Shown here: positions 44,212 to 54,892 of the stretch, in pieces
How the letters are laid out: each line of letters starts with the position of its first letter
How positions within the stretch are numbered: the stretch's first letter is position 1
Assembly (NCBI GenBank): GCA_040437565.1
Contig: JBDOQK010000019.1
Coordinates: 458,488 to 522,487, forward strand
Length of the DNA stretch: 64,000 nucleotides
Direction: 5' to 3'
Origin: Albugo candida
Taxonomy: Eukaryota > Oomycota > Peronosporomycetes > Albuginales
Made by a program: the position numbers and the translations under genes
The notes under the pieces: model-generated
What the model was told of the DNA's origin: nothing
Databases searched by the model: none
The model's input: only the letters and a program-made list of their open reading frames with translations

Positions 44212-45665
44212 AATGCGTTATGTGAATGTGCTGTGTTACCGCATGTCATACGATCGAATACAGAAATTATAGCGAGCTCGAGTATGACTGCATAGCAGTG
44301 TTGATCTTTATCTCAAACTAATACCTTTCATTTATCCCGATTTGACGAATGTCCGGATATTGCTCGAATCAAAAGTGATTGAAACGCAAGATTAGGGTCA
44401 AGAAGATCAGGGATTATGGAGCTGTCAAAGTACTATCTCTTAGTTTCCCATTGGTACAGTACAAAAGTCTTCCTCTGGGTGTATTTGAAGAAAAGCGGAA
44501 GCTCATTACAACATATTGTGTTCTTTGCTTTATCTAGAGTATTTTTAAGCTGTCTACGTCTACGATGTTCGCTATGATGGTATAAAGCTATACGTTTGTG
44601 TTGCGGCTTTTAGTCCGACTGAAGTTTATCTTATCTCTTCGAATGCAGTGTGACAATAAAAACACCGTAATTTTCCAGAATTGTAATACCTCGTAGCTGA
44701 GCGCAGGACTACGCATGATAATATCAATGTACACATTTTGTCTTAGCCCCACCTTGACTTATAAAACGACCAGAAACCTTATCTCAGAAATACAGCTTAT
44801 ATTGGTGCCGATGAGAATTACCTGTTGACATTTTAATAATATGATCGACAATAAATGCTGCGCTAAACACGAGATCTTTTTTCGTGCAAATGCATCAATT
44901 TAGGTGCCATTTTGCATGATTTGTAGGTGCTCCATTGCTTTTTATTGCGAGAATTGCTGCATAAGCAATGTTCATAAAGCCACAAAAATCGACAATTATG
45001 TAATGTCTCAGTAAATGAACTCCTTTAAATACCGTCGAAGCGCAGGAGTTCAATTAGACTGTAATTTATGGGTCTAGTCTGAAATTGATAAAACAAGGAG
45101 AAGTAAATGGTGCTTTGTGAATATTTGCTTAGACGTCACTCAAACCTCAATTGTGCCGCGCTGGGCAATGCTGACTTGTCTACATGGCCAAGTTATTCTA
45201 TCGGTGCAATTGATATGTGCGTTCGTCACATGAACGAAGTTTAGACCAGTCAAAACAGTAAGGCTGTAGAGATGAAGATCTACCCCGAAGCTAAGCCATC
45301 GATTATCTATCACATCGGTAAAGATCGAGATTTATGTGTGTCTGTATATCGAACCATTCTATCACAGCTCGATCTTGTCGGAAATCAGGGGTATAGGTTT
45401 GTACAGGTCAGAAGAAAAATCAGGTGATCCTGATTTTATGCGAGTGAGCAGCTGAACCCAATGGGCTCTATTGATTGTTCTCATCCGATATACTGGATCT
45501 TGACGACTGTATTATCCGGAGCAGAGATGGAGTCGACTGGATGAAGCTCATCGCGTCAAAACGTATCATCAGTAGTATAATCGAAAAGTCTCGTCCATGC
45601 TCAGATTGTTTCATTAAGCCTCATTCTTGCTACTGAGATATTGCTGCATTCGTAATTTCTCAATG
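44212..45665. other. No gene seen
   Basis: AT-rich sequence with only short open frames on both strands. Nothing recognisable up to the ATP synthase gamma stop. Confidence 0.5.
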
Positions 45666-46713
45666 CTAACCGTCCAATGATGACGCTCCTGAAATAATCT
45701 CAATCAGCTCCGTAGTGATTCGAGTTTGCCGGGCTTTATTATAAGATAATGTCAGCGAAGATATCAGATCTTGCGCGTTCGTTGTTGCATTTTCCATAGC
45801 AGCCATTCGCGAGCTCTCTTCACTGGTGGAGTTTTCAATGACCCCGTGATAAATTGCACTTGCCAGCTCAAACTCCTTCAAATCTGCCAAAATGTCCTCC
45901 TTTGTGTCCGGCTCAAGTTCGTACTGGTCGAGTTTGTCCGTATCCAAGCGAACGGATAGAGAACGAATCGAAGGTTGATACAGTACAGCCGAAACGAATT
46001 TGTTGAACAAAACATGAATCCGTTCCGTGTCTGCAACAGCTGATGATAAAATAGCTTGAGCAAGAGCGCTTGCGATACTGAAATTGAATGGATGTTGATA
46101 GGTCTCGGTGACATTGCCACGAATTCGGTCTGCAAACTCACGACGCAGTAGTGCTCGCGCTTTTTCTCCGATAATGAAGAGGCTTGTATTATGTCCATCA
46201 TTGGGTGCCAATGCTAATTGGCGGCGGGTTTGCTTTGCAATTCCCGAATTAATCCCTCCGCAAAGTCCTCGATCAGATGATATGACGACAATTGCATGAC
46301 CATCCTTTCCGCCCTCTTCCAATTCTTCCTTCGGTACATGTCCGTCGACGTCAATAACGCGCACCTTCGAGTCGATACGGTCCAGCCATCCCTAAAGAGT
46401 TGTGTACACACATTAACTACATATTTCTATATATATGACCCCAATTTTGCTAATTACCGCAAAAGGTCGACCATTCAGTAAACGTGTCTCTGCGCCACGC
46501 ATTTTTGCCGCGGAAACCATTTTCATGGACTTCGTGATCTTCGATATGTTTTTCGTGGACCCAATCCGCATCAAAACTGGAGGGGAAGTCAGTGATGTGT
46601 TTATTGCATTGAAAGCCAGGTAAATGAAACGTACTTTGCTTCTCAGTCGCCATCCCGCGAACTTGATAGCTGAAGTATCTGCATACATCAAAAGTGAAAG
46701 CGTTTATTAGCAT
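45666..46713 (-). CDS. ATP3: Mitochondrial ATP synthase F1 gamma subunit
   Basis: The central rotor shaft of F1, coupling proton flow through Fo to catalysis in the matrix. Three exons: 46635-46713, 46458-46576, 45666-46391. The two introns are 58 nt (GTACGTTTC...CCCTCCAG) and 66 nt (GTAATTAG...CTCTTTAG), both in frame. The product is about 307 residues. The N-terminal helix is intact (ILMRIGSTKNISKITKSMKM, then VSAAKMRGAE), followed by VVISSDRGLCGGINSGIAK, the conserved SSDRGLCG(G/A) motif, and the C-terminal helix signature SSRMAAMENATTNAQDLI with LSYNKARQTRITTELIEIIS. The ATG at 46713 gives MLINAFTFDVCRYFSYQVRG, a plausible mitochondrial presequence. A GTAAGAGG...TATGCAG segment overlaps it, so the true first exon could lie further upstream. 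Confidence 0.93.
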
Positions 46714-47686
46714 CCTCTTACACCATTTTGTGCTAAGGAACGAACTTTGTTACAGGGACACCGCTGCGATTAAACATTTTTCAAGAATTGAGCTTTGGAC
46801 TGATACTGTTCACCGGGAATACCAGTATTACCGTTATTTATACCGGGAAGAATTCAATGCCAAGTAGACCGACTGTTGAAGTTCTATTATTTCAAAATAG
46901 CAGATGCTTGATTGAAATAAAATGAACGCTAGGAAACTGTCAGGACTTCTTGGCAATGCTAAGCGATATATTGGGGAAGGGACATGCAGACAGTATCGCT
47001 TTGCAAATCTTGCACTTTGAACACTAGCATCAGCATCTCAGATTTTATATAGTCGGGAACGATCAGCTGTAATAACGGAAGCATATACACGACGACTTGT
47101 CAAGGCAGAGCCCATAGAATATGGATGACGTATACAGTTAAGTTATAAATATCGAGCAAGATACACCCAAACTGGTCATTTCTGCTAGCAATGGGGTAAT
47201 ACCCACAAACGGCCTCGCGAATTAATGAAGCCACGTGACGTAGATATGACTGGATCACATCATGGAAGCAGTATGCATATCATTTCGGTTCAGCTCTAGC
47301 TCAAATTGACTAAGTCACACTCACTGCGCCACGATGACAGATTATGATTATGCGCATATCAAGCAATTTAATTGGATGTCGTTGACTTTATCTACCATAA
47401 CAGCAAGCAGCGGCAATATCCGACATCAACTTGAGTAACCATTACCAAATGCTGTAGCACAACCACGTTACATTATCGTAGGCAAGATACATAAATTCGA
47501 CATTTCGCTCAATGCTTTTTGTACGAGATTTTGTTTGTGACCTAGTGATCTATACTGCTCATCGCCATGCACCTTATTTTCATGATCAGAATCTACGTGC
47601 GATCTCTTTTAAACAGATTTTTTGATCAATATGTTGCGATCTCATGGCAGAGTCGACACTTTGATACAGCTGTAAATGATTGATAT
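46714..47686. other. Intergenic, no gene seen
   Basis: No open frame of note on either strand. It ends at the first block of inverted short-unit repeats. Confidence 0.5.
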
Positions 47687-47838
47687 ATAGCCACATCCCT
47701 AACTTAACTGAGAACACCGGCATCGTCACCCCCCCCCCTAATTATCCTTAATAAACGGGAACCAGTATCAAAACACCCCCTAAATTAGAATTAAATTAGG
47801 GAACCGTTATCGCCACACCCCCTAAATTGAATTACAGA
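47687..47838. repeat. Inverted short-unit repeat block 1
   Basis: Three degenerate units of about 30-45 bp, each with AAC(C)(A/G)(G/T)(T/C)ATC(G/A)(C/A)CACCCCCTAA. The first 52 bp (ATAGCCACATCCCTAACTTA, then ACTGAGAACACCGG) are the reverse complement of 54242-54293. The later units are the reverse complement of 49050-49194. Confidence 0.75.
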
Positions 47839-48152
47839 TTTGTTTTGTTAATTTTGAGTTGTGGACATGTGCGCCTGTTGTGATCTTCTTGTTTGCAGGC
47901 CCCGCATCTTCGTTTTGGCACTTCCTTCCCCTCCCTCTCAATGTACTCGAATGCGGACAGATATCGTTTGGCCCAAGTGCCCAAATGTAATCATCTTCTC
48001 ATTCGTGTCGCAAGAAAACATAGCAAAGGGAATATGACTGGTTTTTGCATGCCACACCCATGACATGGAGCAATGGCATTTGAAACCTGGAGATTGTCTG
48101 CTCTTAGTTGATGTTGGGCAAAAATTGATTGCTAAGCATTTTACTCACCTAT

Positions 48153-48294
48153 TGTTTTTTTTATTGATTTTTGNNNNNNNNNNNNNNNNNNNNNNNNNNN
48201 NNNNNNNNNNNNNNNNNNNNNNNNNNNNNNNNNNNNNNNNNNNNNNNNNNNNNNNNNNNNNNNNNNNNNNNNNTGTTTTTTTTATTGATTTTTG
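48153..48294. other. 21-bp repeat across the gap at 48174-48273
   Basis: 48153-48173 equals 48274-48294 (TGTTTTTTTTATTG...), again a contig-end overlap. Confidence 0.85.
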
Positions 48295-48438
48295 TATGTC
48301 GAATCTGCTAGAAGAACCCCCCCCCCTCCGAAGAAAAATCATTGTCTGTCGAGATGCAAGGCTTAGGTGCAATTAGAAGGCGCGTTAATTGACCCGATGA
48401 GGGGTCTCGATCAAGCTTATGCCTAATGGCATTTTACT

Positions 48439-48995
48439 CTAGTGTATCCAGCAATTCTTTGAGCGGGCTACGACCAAGGAGAAATTCCGCTCGTTCACGT
48501 TTCTTAACATTGTAAATGTCTTGTCCGGTGGCAAGAAAAGCAGATCAGACCGCTTCATCGTACTCAAAATTAGCCGAGGAGGTGCTCTACCTTTTGTGAA
48601 GTCCAGAATTTGCTGCCTCTCCACCTGGTTCAATACTTTGGCTTCTAGGAATGCTACAAGATTCTCTGCTGCCTCATGATTGTGAGTTGCAACGACCACA
48701 CTCACTCGCCATTCTTGCACAGAATTTGATTCATTTGGCGCTGAATGGTTATTAACCATGGGCAGATTAGAAGCCGCGTTGATGTTTGGCGGATCCTCGT
48801 GCCCTTGTTGTTGTACCGACCACCATGAACGCAAGAAAGCCACACCTTCCTAGTAATTCCGTACTTGTCGGCCTTTGTGCGGGCTTTCTTTCTGGAATAG
48901 CCTTCTTGCCACGCAAAGGTTTTTATTGCCTCTTCTGCAATTTCATAGGTCTCATAGGTGTGATCCGGCGGTGGCGCAAGTGGCATAGTGAGCAC
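48439..48995 (-). pseudogene. MULE transposase, N-terminal FAR1-type zinc-binding domain (remnant)
   Basis: From 48995 the minus strand reads EEAIKTFAWQEGYSRKKAR, then VWLSCVHGGRYNNKGTR, the FAR1/WRKY-GCM1-type DNA-binding domain of Mutator-like transposases. The frame shifts near 48.8 kb and continues EWRVSVVVATHNHEAAENL with the diagnostic HNH, ILDFTKGRAPPRLILSTMKR, and LLFLPPDKTFTMLRNVNERN, ending at 48439. The catalytic DDE domain that should follow is missing: only about 600 bp remain before repeat block 1. It lies between inverted repeat blocks 1 and 2, which could be the ends of a deleted MULE. Confidence 0.7.
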
Positions 48996-49049
48996 AGTGT
49001 ATTCACGTTAGCGTACGTATAGCAATGTATGCAGGTGTATAGCGAGTTG

Positions 49050-49194
49050 GATAATTAGGGTGTGTGGCTATACCGGATTCCTCAATTAGGGTGTGTGGCG
49101 ATATCGGTTCCCTAATTTAATTTTAATTTATCGAGTGTGGTGATACCGGTTTCCATTTATTTAGGGTATTGATATCCCGACAACTTTTTTTTGA
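49050..49194. repeat. Inverted short-unit repeat block 2
   Basis: Tandem degenerate units of the type AGGGTGTGTGGC(G/T)ATACCGGTTTCC. It is in inverse orientation to block 1 (reverse complement AAATTAGGGAACCGATATCG against AAATTAGGGAACCGTTATCG). Its end, GGGTATTGATATCCCGACAA, is inverted again at 54196-54225. Confidence 0.7.
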
Positions 49195-49211
49195 TTACAT
49201 TTTTATTTTGA

Positions 49212-49310
49212 GAGCCGCTATGGCCACAGACAAAACTACTACGGCCACAGACAATTGATCTAACCAGTCACTTCTCAATTTGCTGGATACTAAGTAACCC
49301 GCTAATTTAG
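49212..49310. mobile_element. Single terminal sequence of the 9-kb MITE family
   Basis: GAGCCGCTATGGCCACAGAC...ACGGCCACAGACAATTGATC, followed by TAACCA, matches the terminal repeat of the element at 8994-9645 over about 60-90 bp. I found no opposite end nearby. It directly precedes the LINE ORF1 start and may be a solo end, or a LINE promoter captured from it. Confidence 0.6.
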
Positions 49311-49361
49311 TAAAAACACCTCGAAAAAACAACTTTTTTCAACTCTTTCCTCTCGATAACA

Positions 49362-51269
49362 ATGGTTCAAGTCGACATATCGACACAACCCAGGGTGCTA
49401 GCGTCCACTTGTAGTGACGTGGCAACCCTCATGGGTCACCCAGCTTTGGGTGATTGCATGATTGTTGATGAGTCATCACCCCTGTGTGATGACGTGGAGA
49501 GTACCCCCACCCCCAGTGTAACGGTACAGGTTAAAACCGGTACTACCGGTGTCGGATGTGGTACCGGTGGTACGTGCGGTACTGTCATTGCCTCGTCACA
49601 GGATGACCCAAAGGCAACTGCAAGTGTAGACGACACTAAAAGTCCCACTCTTGCTGACATTATCAAGTCACAGGAGTCCTTACGTAAGGACCAGGCTAGA
49701 GCTCGGGCGAAATTTTGCGTGGAGCTCCAAAAGCCGAAAGCCTCGGATATCGAGGCTATACTGCAGCTAAATCCTGATGGGGAGCACCCGGATTGGTCAG
49801 TTTTTTTCTGCGAAATTAGAAGCAGCAAGACCTTTCCAAATCCGGAAAGCAACCTTCCCAATGGTCGTGGAGACGGGCCAGTCCTTGAACCGTACTCCAA
49901 ATGGGAAAAATTTGACCTCCCTAATGCGAGACGACGGCAATCCGGTATTCGAAAGCCTACTGGAGAGCCGTTCCATCGCTCAGGTGTCCAAAATGCCTGG
50001 TGGAAACATCAGGGTGATGGTCACCACGGCGGATGCCTGCCAGCACTGGGAGTGTCAGCTGGTGACTATCCTTGGGGAACAGTATTTCTTCCGGGAGTTT
50101 GATACTCTGGAAGCAAAATACTACCTCGATGTCTTCGGTGGCGGCGTGGAGGAAGACCGGACCAACATTCTGCGCTCTCTTCACAAACTCGGGTGTCAGG
50201 TGGTGTACGACACCTTTCGCGAGACGGTCCCCACTAAAGAAGTGGTGTTGTCAACTTGGAGAATTTATTTTGGCTCTTAGACATGCCCCAGCAGCTGGTT
50301 AGAGTTGATAAAGTGATTGAACAAATCGCTTACGACAAACAACTTTACCCATTAAGCGGAAAAATGCTCCCATTCTATCAGAACGACCACGTTGACCGAA
50401 ACGTGGTCCTTATTGCTGGGATTTGGGTGCTACATCAGCCACGGGAGCAGGGCAACACAAAAGGAAAACAATAATAAAAAAAAGCCAAAATCAATCTGCA
50501 ACTCAGAATCACAACAACTAAAAACAAAAAAGCAACAAAAANNNNNNNNNNNNNNNNNNNNNNNNNNNNNNNNNNNNNNNNNNNNNNNNNNNNNNNNNNN
50601 NNNNNNNNNNNNNNNNNNNNNNNNNNNNNNNNNNNNNNNNNGGACCAAATCATCCGGGCAGCATTAGATCATCCCATCACCATGCATGGGGTGCTTATTT
50701 CATGCATGGAGTCGAATGATCCTGCGTTGGACGAAGTAGCACATCTACTTCTCATCAATCGCGTTTTTGTAGCGCACAATCTCGGCGAAGATGTCACATT
50801 TACGACGCGATGGAGTCGCCACGTTGGTGGGAAAGCTCCCTCCAAGAGATCTGTCTTGTTCGAGAAAGTCATGTCGTGGTGGACGTCAGTGCCGGACATA
50901 GTTCTCAGGTTGACTCGAGCAACCAAAGCACTCGCGTTTTTGGAACTCTTCTTGATGTGTACTGCTCCGACATTCTACAAAAACGATCACTGGATCCAAT
51001 ATCTCACCGATAGACCAGTGATTTGGATTCCGGGTCATCATTGTCGTTTACTTCCAGCTAATTTGATCATACTGTTCTTACGCTCCGACGTGGGCATCAA
51101 GTGTTGGTCTCAATGGTTTGGTGGTAAATGGCGAGGAATTCTCTGTGGTGACATCTCTGAGCTTTCAGTCCATCTTAGCTTTTTCACAGAAGAGAAAGCA
51201 ACACTCCAACTCTCAAAAGAAGATGATGAAATGAGGTTGATTGGTGGTCCACTTCAGCGTGAATGGTAA
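49362..51269 (+). pseudogene. LINE ORF1 (Thr-rich N-terminus), frameshifted
   Basis: The ATG at 49362 (MVQVDISTQPRVLASTCSDV) opens a Ser/Thr/Gly-rich domain, then a helical part (RKDQARARAKFCVELQKPKA). The frame shifts by one near the seven-T run at about 49800, continuing GGNIRVMVTTADACQHWE and LGEQYFFREFDTLEAKYYLD to a stop at 50280. After the gap another open stretch (ALDHPITMHGVLISCMESND to GGPLQREW) runs to 51269. I recognise no RRM or CCHC knuckle. The assignment as ORF1 comes from position directly upstream of ORF2. Confidence 0.6.
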
Positions 51270-51279
51270 GGGCTCCTCG

Positions 51280-52625
51280 ATTATTTTAACGTGGAACAGT
51301 ATCTCAGCACTCACGGTGAATGTGAATGGAATTCATAAAAGTGGTCATCTTTTTATTGAGCACATCCTATCACAACACTCCATTTGTTGTGTTCAAGAGA
51401 CCAAGTTTCACGATCACAACCAACTGGACTCCATTCAGTTTTTATTAACATCAAAAATGCAGCACAAAATGTTTGTCAATGATCGCAACAGTGCTTTTCT
51501 CCATCCGACTCAAAACCGCAGTGGCGGCGTCATGAGAATCCTTCGTTCGGACTTTCCCGGTTATACTGAACGGATTGGTGAACACATGCAATTGCTCCAA
51601 TTTTTCATTCACCTTTTCCAATGATTCCATTTCATGAACGAGAGATGGCGGTGGTTGTACGTTCTCCTGAGCTACATCTTCGACTGTATTGGTGGGATAG
51701 GTCTCGCCGTCCAGGCTTGGCGCTAGTAAAACACCACTATCTGAAGCTTTGATGAATTTGTCTTCACAATGCTCGAAAAACTCCAGACGCAAGAACGAAG
51801 CATTCGAAATCGCTATTTGGTTTTGCGTCTTATCATTAACGATGCACCGGTGTATATCCACATTTCTCTCCAACACTTTCGAATCGACCGCAACACATAT
51901 GGTATTTATTCTGTGATTTCAACACACCACTCGATCCAGCTATCGATGCCTCGAGTGGAACAATTCGACACGAACCAAGTCGATTAGCGTGTTTGGAAAG
52001 GCTTTTACAGTTGGGTGTGGCAGACGCTTGGCGAATTCAATATCCGACTGAAAAAGTATTTTCAGGACCATTACCGCGCAAGAATCAGCTTGATTACATC
52101 TGCATGTCGGAAGAGCTATTCAATATGGTATGCAAAACCTCTGAGTATTTTCGTCCACGACATGCGGGAGATCATCTGGCACAGAAAGTAACTTTTACAA
52201 GTCCAACTCAATCTCCGGGACGAGGATATTGGAAATGTTCATTACGACTATTTGAATATCCTAAAGTTGTCGAAGCAATCAACTTGGAAGCGAATTTGGT
52301 GCTCGAACAGTTGCGGACAACTTCGAATACCGGCAAAATGTGGGGCAGTTGGAAAACGAAAATCAAGAAACAGCTTCAAAGCATTGAAAAAAAGATTGCA
52401 CAAGATAGCCGACGTGATGTTGAGTCTAGCCAGCGTGTTTTGGAAGTCGCAGCAGCTCGATATCGCATTCCCGATACCAAAGAGTCACGGTATTTTTACG
52501 AATCGAGTCTCGAGCATTTCAGAATTTCGATCGAAAACAATGCGAAATACAACCAAGATGAAAGCTTCGACCATCACATGAGGCATATGGAGAACTATTC
52601 CAAGCATATTTCGCCCTCCGGATAG
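51280..52625 (+). pseudogene. LINE ORF2, endonuclease domain and linker
   Basis: Endonuclease motifs in order: LTVNVNGIHKSGHLFIEH (catalytic Asn), HSICCVQETKF (catalytic Glu), NRSGGVM, YLVLRLIINDAPVYIH, CDFNTPLDPAID (normally GDFN; Gly changed to Cys), LGVADAWRIQYP, KNQLDYICMSEEL, and AGDHLAQKVTF (the catalytic SDH region, here GDH). A helical linker (KTKIKKQLQSIEKKIAQDSR) leads to the RT. Between about 51570 and 51780 the plus frames are stop-rich while the minus strand is open, so foreign DNA seems to be inserted there. The frame changes near 51.9-52.0 kb. Confidence 0.7.
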
Positions 52626-52869
52626 TTCTTATCGTCGTGTGCCGATCGGAAATGTCATCAAAAAATATGGCACAGTGACAGCAAACCCGAGGGAGATTAT
52701 TGACGAATTCAGAGATCATTGGGGTGGTGTCATGGGCTCTGTTTATAGCTCCGAGACCGACTCCGACTCAAATGCTCCATGTTAAAGAAAGCAAAAAAAG
52801 TTACTCGATTCGATCCAAGTTTCCCTTTCCTCAGCAGAGCAAGACCGTCTCTTAACTCGCTTAAGTACG

Positions 52870-53870
52870 ACCTAGATGGCGGAAGCGATAAAGCACATGC
52901 GGAGTAGTTCTTCTCCAGGTATGGATGGACTGTTGAAGAAGGGTGTATTGTTTTCAAGTTACGCTATCGCACGATGCATGCTGGTAACGGCAAAGGATTA
53001 CCGACGCGCTGGCCAGTTGATTCTAATGCGCGACTATACGATTAGTAATGCGCGGTGTAGAAAACTGTCAAGGTATAGTCGAAGAAAGCAGTAGGCTTAG
53101 AGTAGCAAGAGCGTCTGCGAACTAAGGACCTGAATATATATCAGTATTTGATTTGCTACCTGCTGAGCACAACGCATCTTTTAACATGGACTACCAGCTG
53201 CATTTTATAAGATCGATCCAGAAACGTTTGGCGAGTGTCTGAAGATCGTGTTCGAATATCAGCTGGAAAGAGGTATCTTACATCGATCACAACGTCACTC
53301 GGCAATGACCTTATTGTACAAAAAAGGATCACGAGGTGATCCTGGCAACTGTTGACCGATCGCACTGCTTTGCGTCGATGTGGAAGTACTTTGAAAAGTG
53401 TTGGCGTATCGATTGCAACGTTTTTTGCCAAAATTGATCCATCAAGATCAAAAAGCATTTTTTTGCCAAAATCGATCCATTAAGATCAAAAAGCATTTGT
53501 GCGAGGAAGGTCAATGCATCATCATATTCGACATCTCACCGACATCCAAGACTTGGTCACTCATCGTGGGGAGGAAGCTTATGAAACGTTTTTTCGACTT
53601 TGAGAAAGCTTATGATCGAGTCAATTGGACGTACATGTTTCGCGATCTGGAAAAAATGGGCGTTGGAAAAAGTTTTATCGACTGGGTTCGACTTTTGTAC
53701 AATAACACAAAGGCGCAGTTGATGATTAATGGAAACATCACACCGTCCATTACACCACAACGTGGAGTGAAAAAAGGTGATCATCTCTCAGCATTACTTT
53801 TTCTGATGACGATCGAACCTTTGGGAAATTTACTTCGACAACATGAAGAACATGGCATTTGGATTAATGG
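52870..53870 (+). pseudogene. LINE reverse transcriptase, split by a solo LTR and cut by a gap
   Basis: The RT starts with MAEAIKHMRSSSSPGMDGL, is interrupted by the solo LTR at 52931-53186, and continues with LPAAFYKIDPETFGECLKIV. The junction falls inside the conserved SPG.DG(L/I)PA.FYK motif 1. Later parts include FDFEKAYDRVNWTYMFRDL (motif A, catalytic Asp) and ITPQRGVKKGDHLSALLFL (motif B). The gap at 53877 begins just where the YADD motif should follow. Between about 53200 and 53560 the frame is broken. A short direct repeat (TTTTGCCAAAATTGATCCAT, with TTTTGCCAAAATCGATCCAT) at 53425 and 53462 points to a small local duplication. Confidence 0.75.
52931..53186 (+). mobile_element. Solo LTR nested in the LINE reverse transcriptase
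   Basis: 256 bp from TGTTGAAGAAGGG to TTTTAACA. It is the reverse complement of the LTRs at 6280-6534 and 7705-7951 along its whole length. It is flanked by a perfect 5-bp duplication TGGAC at 52926-52930 and 53187-53191. This is the product of LTR-LTR recombination after an insertion into the LINE, so the LINE is older than this insertion. Confidence 0.92.
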
Positions 53871-54194
53871 CACGACNNNNNNNNNNNNNNNNNNNNNNNN
53901 NNNNNNNNNNNNNNNNNNNNNNNNNNNNNNNNNNNNNNNNNNNNNNNNNNNNNNNNNNNNNNNNNNNNNNNNNNNNAAATGCTATGTGTCAAATGGAAAT
54001 TGTCAGAAGTAATAGCCTATCACAGATGGAACGTTCCATGTATTAGCCAATCACAAATAATTCTCGATTGGAGCTGCTGGAGCAACATTTTAGGGTGTGT
54101 ATGGATGTAGTTAGCTAGAAATGTAAAAAAATCATGTATGTATTTTGCAAAACAAAAGTTGCGAGAGTAGTAATTCAACTAGGCATGTTGTAAT

Positions 54195-54345
54195 TCAAAA
54201 AAAAGTTGTCGGGATGTCAATACCCATTCATTTAGGATATTTAGGGGGTGTAACGATACCGGTGTTCTCAGTTAAGTTAACGGTGTGGCTATTGCTAAAG
54301 TGGGGTGTGGCTATACTGGATTCCTCGAAAAATTGTCGATATAGG
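54195..54345. repeat. Inverted short-unit repeat block 3
   Basis: AAAAAAAAGTTGTCGGGATG, with TCAATACCCA, is the inverse of 49165-49194. Units GGGTGTAACGATACCGGTGTTC and GGGGTGTGGCTATACTGGATTC follow block 2's orientation. Bases 54242-54293 are the reverse complement of 47687-47738. The block closes the LINE-containing nest on the right. Confidence 0.75.
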
Positions 54346-54892
54346 GATGGCTACACATGGGAATAAAGCCATCATCATACATCTGGTGATGATGGGAACA
54401 AACCAAATGCAAGCAAAGAAAAGGGTCTAATTAGGTATTTTGTTTTTTATTGGTTTCTACCAGACCTATACTGCTGTATACAATAAAAACTGGCTTTCAT
54501 AAAGTACATGAAGAATCAGAGAATTAGCTGACGGATGTTACAGGCGCAATAAATTACTTCGTGCGTGCTCGTATAAACACAGATGATAACCCTGTACGCA
54601 AGAGAACAAGCTTCATTTTCACCTATCAATCAACTCAATTCAGCAACCTCCATAATTAGAAGTAAGGAAGCTTTTCTCCACGTACATGATCTTTTCCCTT
54701 TCTAAGAGAACGGCGTGAAGCACTCTTCACAACTTCAGTGGTGGTAACAAACAGCTGGTTAGGATCACCTGGGCCGATTAGTTAAGTGTTTACAGAATTC
54801 TCTCTCAAATGTAGCGCGTCAAACTGTCGCGTGATGGATAGGGCAGTCGTTTATCTCACTTAATATTTTTCCCTTTTCGGCTGAAGGGTATA
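54346..54892. promoter_or_regulatory. Upstream region of the protease-homologue gene
   Basis: 547 bp, AT-rich, no open frame of note. A pyrimidine-rich stretch (TATTTTTCCCTTTTCGG) about 25 nt before the ATG at 54893 could be the transcription-start context. No motif was assigned with certainty. Confidence 0.3.

Larger units (their letters stand above)
49362..54045 (+). mobile_element. L1-like LINE with ORF1 and ORF2 (endonuclease + reverse transcriptase), defective
   Basis: A plus-strand non-LTR element. ORF1-like coding lies at about 49362-51240, an apurinic-type endonuclease at about 51280-52200 and a reverse transcriptase at about 52870-53870. Two 100-N gaps (50542-50641, 53877-53976) remove parts, including the region expected to hold the YADD/FADD box. 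The element carries a foreign stretch in the endonuclease at about 51570-51780 and a solo LTR in the reverse transcriptase (52931-53186). No clear poly-A tail or target duplication was found. The right side passes into repeat block 3 near 54.19 kb. Endonuclease and RT signatures place it near the L1/Tx1 clade. Confidence 0.8.

Noticed and set aside
51451-51876. 141-codon minus-strand frame as an independent gene
   Set aside because: It overlaps LINE endonuclease motifs at both ends. Only the middle about 200 bp looks foreign, so it is treated as an insertion, not a gene.
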